NCBI RefSeq assembly: GCF_000260115.1
Contig: NZ_JH651379.1
Location: 3,188,240-3,252,239 of the forward strand
Length of the DNA: 64,000 nucleotides
Source of the DNA: Galbibacter orientalis DSM 19592
GTDB lineage: Bacteria > Bacteroidota > Bacteroidia > Flavobacteriales > Flavobacteriaceae
Reading direction: 5' to 3'
Shown: positions 35,557 to 42,433 of the stretch, piece by piece
Position numbering within the stretch: the first letter of the stretch is position 1
Layout of the letters: every line of letters starts with the position of its first letter
The notes under the pieces: generated by a model
What the model was told of the DNA's origin: nothing
The model's database searches: none
Seen by the model: only the letters and a program-made list of their open reading frames with translations
Made by a program: the position numbers and the translations under genes

Positions 35557-36399
35557 ATGAGTTCACCACAGTGGAAAACTGCCAAGGAATTTGAAGATAT
35601 AACTTATAAAAAAGCAAATGGTGTTGCACGTATTGCTTTTAACCGTCCGAATGTTAGAAATGCATTCCGACCAAAAACAACAAGTGAGTTGTATCAAGCA
35701 TTTTATGATGCACAAGAAGATACAAGTATAGGTGTAGTCTTACTTTCTGCTGAAGGACCCTCTACAAAAGATGGAGTGTATTCTTTCTGTAGCGGTGGCG
35801 ATCAAAAGGCTAGGGGAGAGCAAGGATATGTGGGAGAAGATGGAATGCACCGACTTAATATTTTAGAAGTACAACGATTAATTCGTTTTATGCCTAAAGT
35901 GGTAATAGCAGTTGTTCCAGGATGGGCTGTTGGTGGCGGACATAGTTTGCATGTTGTTTGTGATATGACACTAGCAAGTAAAGAACACGCTATTTTTAAG
36001 CAAACAGATGCCGATGTTACCAGCTTTGATGGCGGATACGGATCTGCGTATTTAGCTAAAATGGTGGGACAGAAAAAAGCGAGAGAGATATTTTTCTTAG
36101 GAAGAAATTATTCAGCCCAAGAAGCTTTTGAAATGGGAATGGTAAATGCAGTTATTCCACACGAAGAATTAGAAGCTACCGCCTATCAATGGGCACAAGA
36201 AATATTAGAAAAATCGCCAACTTCTATTAAAATGTTGAAATTTGCAATGAATTTAACAGACGATGGAATGGTTGGACAACAAGTTTTTGCAGGGGAAGCT
36301 ACTAGATTGGCTTATATGACGGAAGAAGCCAAAGAAGGTAGAAATGCGTTTTTAGAAAAGAGAAAACCTAATTTTAAAGATATAAAATGGATTCCTTAG
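35557..36399 (+). CDS. menB: 1,4-dihydroxy-2-naphthoyl-CoA synthase MenB
   Basis: 280-residue crotonase-fold enzyme. ITYKKANGVARIAFNRPNVRNAFRPKT at the start, SFCSGGDQKARGEQGYVG with the oxyanion-hole glycines, PGWAVGGGHSLHVVCDMTLAS, and the DVTSFDGGYGSAYLA loop with the Asp and Tyr used by MenB. The C-terminal KRKPNFKDIKWIP is the usual MenB end. It closes the second ring from o-succinylbenzoyl-CoA. It starts a run with the SPOR protein and menA. Confidence 0.95.
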   Translation: MSSPQWKTAKEFEDITYKKANGVARIAFNRPNVRNAFRPKTTSELYQAFYDAQEDTSIGVVLLSAEGPSTKDGVYSFCSGGDQKARGEQGYVGEDGMHRLNILEVQRLIRFMPKVVIAVVPGWAVGGGHSLHVVCDMTLASKEHAIFKQTDADVTSFDGGYGSAYLAKMVGQKKAREIFFLGRNYSAQEAFEMGMVNAVIPHEELEATAYQWAQEILEKSPTSIKMLKFAMNLTDDGMVGQQVFAGEATRLAYMTEEAKEGRNAFLEKRKPNFKDIKWIP

Positions 36400-36438
36400 C
36401 AAGAGCATAAATGTTTAATTAAAAACAAACAATCGAAT

Positions 36439-37053
36439 ATGCCTTACATAGACGAAAATCATTTAGTTAACTTGCATAAGACAATCGAGTCTAAAGAAAT
36501 AACAGAAGCGCGACTTTTAGAGGAGTTACGCAAAAATAGAGCAGAGAAGGAGAGACTTTATCGTGCCAAAAATATGTTTAAGTGGAGTTCAATATCACTC
36601 GGATTACTTCTATTATTTGGTGTAGTTTTGTATATAGCGAAACCTTCTTTATATGTTAGTGATGAATTTCTTCAATCAGAAAATAAGTTATTAATCAATG
36701 AAAGCGAATTAAGCGAGTATCAGCAGCAAATTTCATCTTTAGAAACTACTTTGAATAATCTTCCTTCACCTTCAGCATTAGATACTTTAGATTACCGAGA
36801 TTTAAACTCTGAAGTAATTTATGCTGTTCAAGTAGCTGCATTAGAAAACAAAGACCTCTCTTTATATTCTAAGGAATTAAGAAATATTAGTCAGTATAAA
36901 GACAAAGATTTTAACAAGTATTCTTTAGGTAATTTTACTTCTTTAGAAGATGCAAAAATATTTAGAAAGGAATTAATAGCACTTGGATTTCAGGATGCAT
37001 TTGTAGCTTCTTATCAAAATGGCAAGCGCTTAAAAATAGAAGAAGCCTTATAA
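36439..37053 (+). CDS. Single-pass membrane protein with SPOR-like C-terminal domain
   Basis: 204 residues: a charged cytoplasmic coiled-coil-like N-part (KEITEARLLEELRKNRAEKE), a membrane helix at about 50-68 (WSSISLGLLLLFGVVLYIA), a second short coiled coil, and a C-terminal SPOR-like beta-alpha-beta module (VIYAVQVAALENK ... YSLGNFTSLEDAKIFRKELIALGFQDAFVASYQNGKRL). SPOR domains bind septal, denuded peptidoglycan, so a division-linked periplasmic role is plausible. It lies between menB and menA, with 9 bases to menA. Confidence 0.78.
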   Translation: MPYIDENHLVNLHKTIESKEITEARLLEELRKNRAEKERLYRAKNMFKWSSISLGLLLLFGVVLYIAKPSLYVSDEFLQSENKLLINESELSEYQQQISSLETTLNNLPSPSALDTLDYRDLNSEVIYAVQVAALENKDLSLYSKELRNISQYKDKDFNKYSLGNFTSLEDAKIFRKELIALGFQDAFVASYQNGKRLKIEEAL

Positions 37054-37061
37054 AAATATAC

Positions 37062-37970
37062 ATGACAAAAGCTAAAACTCTACTATCGGCAGCCCGATTA
37101 CGTACGTTGCCTTTATCTCTTTCTGGAATTATTGTTGGTTCTGCAATTGCTTTCTCAGAAGGATTTTTTAATTATACTATTTTAATTTTTGCTTTAATAA
37201 CAACTGTTGGTTTGCAAGTATTATCAAACTTTGCAAACGACTATGGAGACGGTGTAAAAGGTACCGATAATTTAGAAAGAGTAGGGCCGATGAGGGCAAT
37301 TCAGAGTGGTATTATTTCTGATAAAGAAATGTTACGAGCTATGATTGTAACCACAATACTTACTTTGTTTTCTGCAATAACCCTTATATATTTATCTTTT
37401 AGAGGAGATAATCTTTCTTATTCCTTTTTCTTCTTTTTCCTCGGAATAGCTGCGGTTATAGCAGCAATAAAATATACTGTTGGAAAGTCTGCTTATGGTT
37501 ATAATGGCTTGGGAGATGTTTTTGTTTTTATCTTTTTTGGATTGGTAAGCGTTTTAGGATCTTATTTTTTATATACTAAAGAGTTACATTTTGAAGTATT
37601 ATTACCTGCTATTAGTATAGGATTTTTAAGTGTTGGGGTGCTCAATCTCAATAATATGAGAGATATTAACAGTGATAAAAAATCCAATAAAAATACTCTT
37701 GTAGTAAAAATAGGCTTAGAAAGAGCGAAAAAGTATCATTTTGTACTGCTAATTACCGCAATGATTACCGGACTATTATATGTAGGATTAAATTATACAT
37801 CGCCTATTAATTTACTTTTTTTAATATCCTATATACCAATTAGTTTACACTTAAAACGTGTTTTTCTTAATAAAGCCTCTGTAACATTAGATCCAGAATT
37901 AAAGAAACTAGCCTTGAGTACTTTCCTATTTGCTATATTGTTTTTGCTTAGTTATAATATTTTTTTGTAG
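37062..37970 (+). CDS. menA: 1,4-dihydroxy-2-naphthoate polyprenyltransferase MenA
   Basis: 302-residue UbiA-superfamily membrane enzyme with eight to nine hydrophobic helices. The first Asp motif is NFANDYGDGVKGTDN with the preceding RLRTLPLSLSG; the second is NNMRDINSDKKSNKNTL. Both aspartate clusters bind Mg-polyprenyl diphosphate. It attaches the isoprenoid tail to DHNA in the inner membrane. The response regulator gene follows after 30 bases. Confidence 0.94.
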   Translation: MTKAKTLLSAARLRTLPLSLSGIIVGSAIAFSEGFFNYTILIFALITTVGLQVLSNFANDYGDGVKGTDNLERVGPMRAIQSGIISDKEMLRAMIVTTILTLFSAITLIYLSFRGDNLSYSFFFFFLGIAAVIAAIKYTVGKSAYGYNGLGDVFVFIFFGLVSVLGSYFLYTKELHFEVLLPAISIGFLSVGVLNLNNMRDINSDKKSNKNTLVVKIGLERAKKYHFVLLITAMITGLLYVGLNYTSPINLLFLISYIPISLHLKRVFLNKASVTLDPELKKLALSTFLFAILFLLSYNIFL

Positions 37971-38000
37971 TTTTAAACTGATTTTTAACAGCAAAAAATT

Positions 38001-38759
38001 TTGGACCAACTTATTAAAATTCTTATCGTTGAGGATAATGTTATTATTGCGGACGATATGCAATCCATGCTTGAAGATATTGGCTATAATATAGTAGCAA
38101 ATGTTGTGGATTATGAAGGAGCAGCAAATGCGCTAGCTACTTTAGATATCGATTTAGCTTTAGTAGATATTGTCTTAGCATCAAAAAAAACAGGAATAGA
38201 TTTAGGAAGACACATTCGAGAGAATTATAACATTCCTTTTATTTTTGTAACCTCTAACTCCGACAAAGCAACTGTAGAAAATGCTAAAAGTGTAAAACCT
38301 AATGGGTATCTTGTAAAACCATTTGAACAGCAAGATCTATTTACTTCTATAGAAATAGCCCTTTCAAACTTTAATAATGACACGGTGTCTTTAGCAAAAG
38401 AAACCGCTGAAGAAGAAGCAGATGGAAAGCTAGTTTCTAATTCGGTATTGCGTAATTCTATTTTTGTAAAAAAGAACCAACATTATTACAGAATCCCTTT
38501 TGATGAGATTCAGTATGTAAAAGCGGATAATGTGTATTTAGAGGTTTATACTGAAGATAAAACATTTTTAGTAAGATCTGCTTTAAAAGATTATTTAGAG
38601 AAATTACCTTCAAAACAGTTTTACAGAGCTCATAAATCTTATATAGTTAACATTGATCAGATTGAAGCTATTAATACAAAAGACATTTTAATAAATGGGA
38701 AAAATATTCCTATCTCTAAAGAATTTAGAGAGTTTATTCTTTCTAACATGAATTCGTAA
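38001..38759 (+). CDS. LytTR-family response regulator
   Basis: 252 residues. Receiver domain: acidic pair in VEDN, phospho-acceptor Asp56 in LALVDIVLAS, T/S in FVTSNSDKA and Lys106 in LVKPFEQ. An acidic linker leads to a LytTR DNA-binding domain of about residues 150-250 (IPFDEIQYVKADNVYLEVYTEDKTFLVRSALKD, FYRAHKSYIVNIDQI). The likely start is TTG at 38001 (DQLIKILIVEDN). Its probable partner is the sensor kinase at 46198, same orientation, now 7.4 kb away beyond a mobile island. LytTR proteins bind pairs of direct repeats. Confidence 0.9.
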   Translation: MDQLIKILIVEDNVIIADDMQSMLEDIGYNIVANVVDYEGAANALATLDIDLALVDIVLASKKTGIDLGRHIRENYNIPFIFVTSNSDKATVENAKSVKPNGYLVKPFEQQDLFTSIEIALSNFNNDTVSLAKETAEEEADGKLVSNSVLRNSIFVKKNQHYYRIPFDEIQYVKADNVYLEVYTEDKTFLVRSALKDYLEKLPSKQFYRAHKSYIVNIDQIEAINTKDILINGKNIPISKEFREFILSNMNS

Positions 38760-38998
38760 AAATATTCTTACAACATAAAAAAGAGGTTTAGCAATATAAA
38801 AAGAGGTATTTACAACATTAATTTGTAGGAATTTAATTAGAGGTATATATTTGGATTGTAATTAATTTAGATTGATGAGCCCCAAATATTAATTTAAATT
38901 AATATCCCCCAAGACTATGTAATATCTATTGTTATAACAACCAATTAATGATAGTATTTTAAAAGAGTTCTAAATCGTTTTAGGACTCTTTTTTTTAG
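38760..38998 (+). promoter_or_regulatory. Region downstream of the response regulator: repeated boxes, palindrome, terminator
   Basis: No gene is seen. The box CTTACAACAT (38767-38776) recurs as TTTACAACAT (38809-38818), 42 bases apart, each near AAAAGAGGT. A perfect 20-base palindrome, ATATTAATTT and its complement, lies at 38886-38905 and is flanked by CCCCAA and CCCCCAA. A terminator hairpin closes the region: AAAAGAGTTCTAAA (38961-38974) pairs with 38979-38992 and a T-run follows. The boxes might be LytTR sites; that is a guess. Confidence 0.4.
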
Positions 38999-39040
38999 TA
39001 TTAGTTTCTCCATAAACAATATAATTTAGGTTATACAACA

Positions 39041-39286
39041 CTTAGGTTTGTTTACACAACAAAATTTGGGTGTTTCTAATTTTAACTTATAAGTTAGTAC
39101 TGTTGATAATAAAAATATTGGTTTGTTACCAAGAGAATTTTTCATGATTATTATAAAGAGTTTTAGGTAGCTACTTAAAACTCTTTTTTTTATAACAATG
39201 TTATTTATACTACAAAATATTATTTTAACATAGTAAATATTTACTTTTTTTAATTATAAGAGTAAGTTTACTCTGTTGTTGTTAGC
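39041..39286 (+). repeat. Terminator-bearing repeated unit, copy 1
   Basis: About 245 bases, repeated at 41188-41430 with roughly nine in ten bases equal by eye. It starts with a TAnnTTTG element (TAGGTTTG, 39043-39050), continues with a short AT-rich stretch, and has a strong hairpin at 39155-39184 (AAGAGTTTTA ... TAAAACTCTT) with a T-run. A tail of about 90 bases follows, ending in the near-palindrome GAGTAAGTTTACTC and then TGTTGTTGTTAGC. A transcript of about 130 nt from the promoter to the terminator is inferred. The yefM promoter begins just after the unit. Confidence 0.7.
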
Positions 39287-39316
39287 AATACTGAGGAAAA
39301 TGCATATATCATATTT

Positions 39317-39334
39317 TGTACATATATTTGTACT
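39317..39334 (+). promoter_or_regulatory. Putative YefM operator
   Basis: TGTACA at 39317-39322 and TGTACT at 39329-39334, 12 bases apart, lie just before the antitoxin gene. The E. coli yefM-yoeB operator is built from TGTACA-core repeats, which supports autoregulation here. Confidence 0.6.
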
Positions 39335-39351
39335 TAGTAAAATACAATATT

Positions 39352-39606
39352 ATGCAAATAACAACTGTATCTGATTTTAGAAAAGATATTAAAACATACT
39401 TGGACAGAGTTGTAGAAAACTTTGAGACTTTAATTATAAATCGTGGAAAAGACTCTGGGATTGTAGTAATGTCTTTGCAGGAATACAATTCTCTAATGGC
39501 TACAAATCACGAATTATCTTCTCGGAAAAATGAATTACGTTTAGATTCTGCAATTGAAAAATTGAAAAGCGGAATAACTTTTAACAAAAACCTAACAGAA
39601 GATTAA
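39352..39606 (+). CDS. yefM: YefM-type antitoxin (Phd/YefM family)
   Basis: 84 residues from MQITTVSDFRKDIKTYLDRV; a longer frame from 39316 overlaps the operator and is rejected. The N-terminal Phd/YefM fold shows VSDFRKDIKTYLDRVVENFETLIINRGKDSGIVVMSLQEYNSL, where the DNA-binding dimer forms. The tail after about 60 is polar and should wrap the YoeB toxin. It neutralises and, with the toxin, represses its own promoter. It is followed by the toxin after 1 base. The pair opens the mobile island. Confidence 0.88.
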   Translation: MQITTVSDFRKDIKTYLDRVVENFETLIINRGKDSGIVVMSLQEYNSLMATNHELSSRKNELRLDSAIEKLKSGITFNKNLTED

Positions 39607-39607
39607 G

Positions 39608-39865
39608 ATGATATATAGATTCGTTGACGAATCTTGGGAGGATTATTTATATTGGCAAAAAACCGACAAAAAAAAGTTGAAGAAAATAAATGAACTTCTG
39701 AAAGACATCGCTCGAAATCCTTTTGATGGAATTAGAAAACCTGAACCTCTAAAACACAAATACGCTGGATTTTGGTCAAGACGAATTGATAGCGAACACC
39801 GACTGATTTACCAATATAGAGAAGGAGAAATATTAATTGCGAAATGCAGATTTCATTACGACTGA
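39608..39865 (+). CDS. yoeB: YoeB-type ribosome-dependent mRNA interferase
   Basis: 85 residues, colinear with E. coli YoeB. The catalytic residues fall at the same numbers: E46 (KPEPLKH), R65 (EHRLIY), H83 and Y84 (RFHYD). ESWEDYLYWQKTDKKKLKKINELL is the family start. It cleaves mRNA on the ribosome when the antitoxin is lost. The active site looks intact. Shortly after the stop codon comes TGGTAACAACGGTAGTCATT, a cassette-end-like sequence into which an IS derivative is inserted. Confidence 0.92.
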   Translation: MIYRFVDESWEDYLYWQKTDKKKLKKINELLKDIARNPFDGIRKPEPLKHKYAGFWSRRIDSEHRLIYQYREGEILIAKCRFHYD

Positions 39866-39895
39866 AAAAGGTACTGCTGGTAACAACGGTAGTCA

Positions 39896-40430
39896 TTGCA
39901 CAAGCCGTTAATTTTATAAAAACAAGATAGATTTAAGCCCTTTTAAGGGCTTTTATTTTACGATCTAATTAAGTTGTACGTTAAAATTAGGGAACTTAAA
40001 ACAGCATAAAAGATGTTTTTGAAGAGCTTTTAAAAAAGAAGACGAGACTTTTAAGCTTCTCACTCCACTTTTAGCATGTTTTTGGATGAATTTCAGATAC
40101 TTTTTAAGGTTGTAGGCAATGGCAGAGAGCTGCATACACTTATTGGCTTGTTTAATGCCAATGGTATTGACCTTTCTAAGTCCCATAAATTGGGTTAATG
40201 TTCCAAATACTGGTTCTACCGTGTTTACCGTTTGGCTTTCATATAACGCCCTTGTGGACTGCTGCTATGATACGTTTGAATTCTTTATGATAAACATAAG
40301 ATACAATTACTAAACTGAAAATTGTTGAATAACTTTTCTTGATATGTCTTTTTGCCTTGCATACTTAAAGTTACGAATCCAATAAAAAATTAATAGCAAC
40401 CCTATGTCAAATTTTTGCTAACTTGTGCAA
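39896..40430 (-). mobile_element. Internally deleted IS1182-type derivative
   Basis: About 535 bases with both ends of the full element at 42434-44136: TTGCACAAG (39896) and CTTGTGCAA (40430). The left ~360 bases contain the transposase 3' end (frame 39965-40186 on the minus strand), and the right ~110 bases contain its 5' end and the terminal region. The whole middle is missing. It keeps ends that a full-length transposase could act on, so it may be a non-autonomous element. It interrupts the start of the toxin gene fragment to its right. Confidence 0.85.
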
Positions 40431-40633
40431 CAGGCACACCTGGTAAATTGAATCCTAAAGATATTAAAGCTAACAGGGAATGGTTAAAATACTGGACAAA
40501 TAGAGGAGCAAAGGTTTTTGATATTGGACCTGAAAAAGGCAATCCCGTTAGAAGTCCGTTTTATGGGGTAGAGCAAAGAAGTATTTACACAAATTGGAGG
40601 TATAGTAATGTTGTCAAAATTGAAGGTTATTAA
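40431..40633 (+). pseudogene. C-terminal tip of a polymorphic (Rhs-type) toxin
   Basis: The frame is open from the IS end and ends at 40633, about 66 residues of non-IS protein. It contains NREWLKYWTNRGAKVFDIGP, then VRSPFYGVEQRSIYTNW, a pattern I associate with C-terminal toxin domains of Rhs/polymorphic toxins (W-x4-G-x-x-V/I-x-D-I-G ... R-S-P-F-Y). A TTG inside the IS end could start translation but is accidental. The delivery part of the toxin is absent. The probable immunity gene follows after 11 bases. Confidence 0.6.
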
Positions 40634-40644
40634 TTGTTTGTATT

Positions 40645-41004
40645 ATGTGTGAGCGTAAAGAAACATACGATTTTGTCAGCTTTTCCGAACTCGCTTATGA
40701 GTGGGAATTAGCTGATAAAGATGTTGTAGAATCGAAAATTAAAAGAAGAATAAAATCTCTAAATGAAAAATATAATCAAGTAAGAGTTAATAACATTCGT
40801 TCTTTGAGACATGAATTATTTGAAGAAATCTCATTAGAAAATAAATCTAAATATTTTATAGAATCACAAGGAAAATTTGCAGATATTGGAGATTTTAATT
40901 TAGACCAAATGGTTATTGATTACAATGAAAAGTACACAGAAATTAATAATTCAGATTTAGTAAATATAATTGAATTTGCTGTTTACCTATTTTATGTTAG
41001 ATGA
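40645..41004 (+). CDS. Probable immunity protein
   Basis: 119 residues, soluble and acidic-basic mixed: CERKETYDFVSFSELAYEWELADKD, KIKRRIKSLNEKYNQVRVNNIRSLRHELFEEISLE, NLDQMVIDYNEKYTEINNSDLVNIIEFAVYLFYVR. I recognise no named family. Its position immediately after a toxin C-terminal fragment, its size and its helical composition fit an immunity protein. After the stop comes GCTGGCAACAACGGTAGTCATT, nearly identical to the sequence after yoeB. Confidence 0.5.
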   Translation: MCERKETYDFVSFSELAYEWELADKDVVESKIKRRIKSLNEKYNQVRVNNIRSLRHELFEEISLENKSKYFIESQGKFADIGDFNLDQMVIDYNEKYTEINNSDLVNIIEFAVYLFYVR

Positions 41005-41044
41005 TATTAAAGCAAGAAGGTACTGCTGGCAACAACGGTAGTCA

Positions 41045-41188
41045 TTGCACAAACATTAATTCTATAAAACAAGATAGTTTTAAGCCCTTTTAAGAGCTTT
41101 TATTTTACGATCTAATTAAGTTGTAATTAGGGAGCTTAAAACAGCATAAAATATGTTTTCTAAGGGCTTTTAAAAAAGAAGACGAGAC
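41045..41188 (-). mobile_element. IS1182-type left-end fragment
   Basis: About 145 bases from the end TTGCACAA through the terminal region and the last codons of the transposase, cut at GACGAGACTT where the repeated unit at 41188 begins. It sits at the same place of the cassette-end-like sequence as the copy at 39896. Confidence 0.8.
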
Positions 41189-41430
41189 TTAGATTTGTTT
41201 ACACAACAAAATTAGGGTGCTTCTAATTTTAACTTATAAGTTAGTACTGTTGATAATAAAAATATTGGTTTGTTACCAAGAGAATTTTTCATGATTATTA
41301 TAAAGAGTCTTAAGTAGCTATTTAAGGCTCTTTTTCTATAACAATGTTATTTATACTACAAAATATCATTTTTACACAATAAATATTCGTTTTTTTGAAT
41401 TACAAAGAGTAAGTTTACTCGGTTGTTAGC
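41188..41430 (+). repeat. Terminator-bearing repeated unit, copy 2
   Basis: Homologous to 39041-39286 over the full length. The -7 element reads TAGATTTG (41190-41197). The hairpin at about 41301-41330 reads AAGAGTCTTA ... TAAGGCTCTT; where copy 1 has a T-A pair copy 2 has C-G, so the stem is kept by paired changes. The tail ends GAGTAAGTTTACTC-GGTTGTTAGC, and the next gene begins within 15 bases. Confidence 0.75.
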
Positions 41431-41445
41431 TATAATTTAAAAAAA

Positions 41446-42417
41446 ATGAGAAAACAGATAATCTTACTAATTGCATTACTCACTTTTTCAAATTTAATAT
41501 TTGGGCAAAAAAGTGAAAAAGAACTAAAAGAATACAAGCAATTTTTACCTTACATAATAAAAGGTCTTAAGGATAGCAAAGAAAATTTTTCAACTGAAAA
41601 AATAGACCAACGAACCGTTGGCTTATTTCAAAAACCTTGGCTGACAAAAAAAATAGAAAAAGAAATCGCAGAGGATATACTAAATTCAATTATTGATAAC
41701 AAAAGCTATAATATAGAAAAAGACTACAGAGAAAAATGGAACCTTAATTTTTCCTCTCAGATTAATGCTAATAAAGTCATAAGAGATGTTTATAACAGTA
41801 ATACTCTTTTAGCCAATTTGTTCATTACTATATCCGATATTGAATTCGTAGATGCAAATAAGATATCAATTATAGATACGGTAGAAAGAAAAATTCAAAT
41901 CAACCAATCAAGAAAATTACATTTCCAAACTGGAGGCGTTCAAAGTAGTTTTCCATTAAAAAAAGAGTACGGGAATGTATCGGGAAGTATGAATCTCACC
42001 TTAACAGAATATCAAACAATTAGCTACAAAGAGTTTAATTCAAGTAATGAAAATGAGACCTTTGATTTAGGGAATGAAAAAGAGCTAAAACTCTTAAAAA
42101 TTGAAAATAACAAAGCATATTTTTACTTACCAAAATTAATTGATAATATAAAAATTTCTACAACTAATAAAAAAGGAGAAGAATACGGAGAAAATGCTAA
42201 AATGCAAATTCCTAAAACTATATTTGATTATGGTACTGGAGAAAATATGACAGAAAGTAATACTAAATCCATAATCGACAACCTAACATTGAAGGACATT
42301 AATGAGAAGCCACAGATTTTATTGTATGAAACAAATGGAACAATTGAAAACTTATACATTTACTTAAAAACGAATCCAAAAGAATTGATTTCAAAAAGAG
42401 TGGAAATAAAACTATAG
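41446..42417 (+). CDS. Exported hypothetical protein in the mobile island
   Basis: 323 residues with a signal peptide (MRKQIILLIALLTFSNLIFG, cleavage near QK). The mature part is Lys/Asn/Glu-rich, alpha-helical at first and then beta-rich, with no Cys pair and no membrane helix. I recognise no domain. The stop codon is followed directly by GCTAACAATGGTAACCGTTG, the cassette-end-like sequence, and then by the complete IS1182 element. Base composition is as AT-rich as the surroundings. Confidence 0.65.
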   Translation: MRKQIILLIALLTFSNLIFGQKSEKELKEYKQFLPYIIKGLKDSKENFSTEKIDQRTVGLFQKPWLTKKIEKEIAEDILNSIIDNKSYNIEKDYREKWNLNFSSQINANKVIRDVYNSNTLLANLFITISDIEFVDANKISIIDTVERKIQINQSRKLHFQTGGVQSSFPLKKEYGNVSGSMNLTLTEYQTISYKEFNSSNENETFDLGNEKELKLLKIENNKAYFYLPKLIDNIKISTTNKKGEEYGENAKMQIPKTIFDYGTGENMTESNTKSIIDNLTLKDINEKPQILLYETNGTIENLYIYLKTNPKELISKRVEIKL

Positions 42418-42433
42418 CTAACAATGGTAACCG

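Noticed and set aside
39316-39351. Longer yefM start at 39316
   Set aside because: The extension overlaps the TGTACA operator repeats, and the family begins at MQITTVSDFR (39352).
39965-40186. Separate small gene on the minus strand
   Set aside because: It is the 3' end of the IS1182 transposase in a deleted copy; the same applies to 45411-45632.
40415-40434. Start of the toxin fragment at the TTG in the IS end
   Set aside because: The first codons are IS sequence, so this start is an accident of the insertion.
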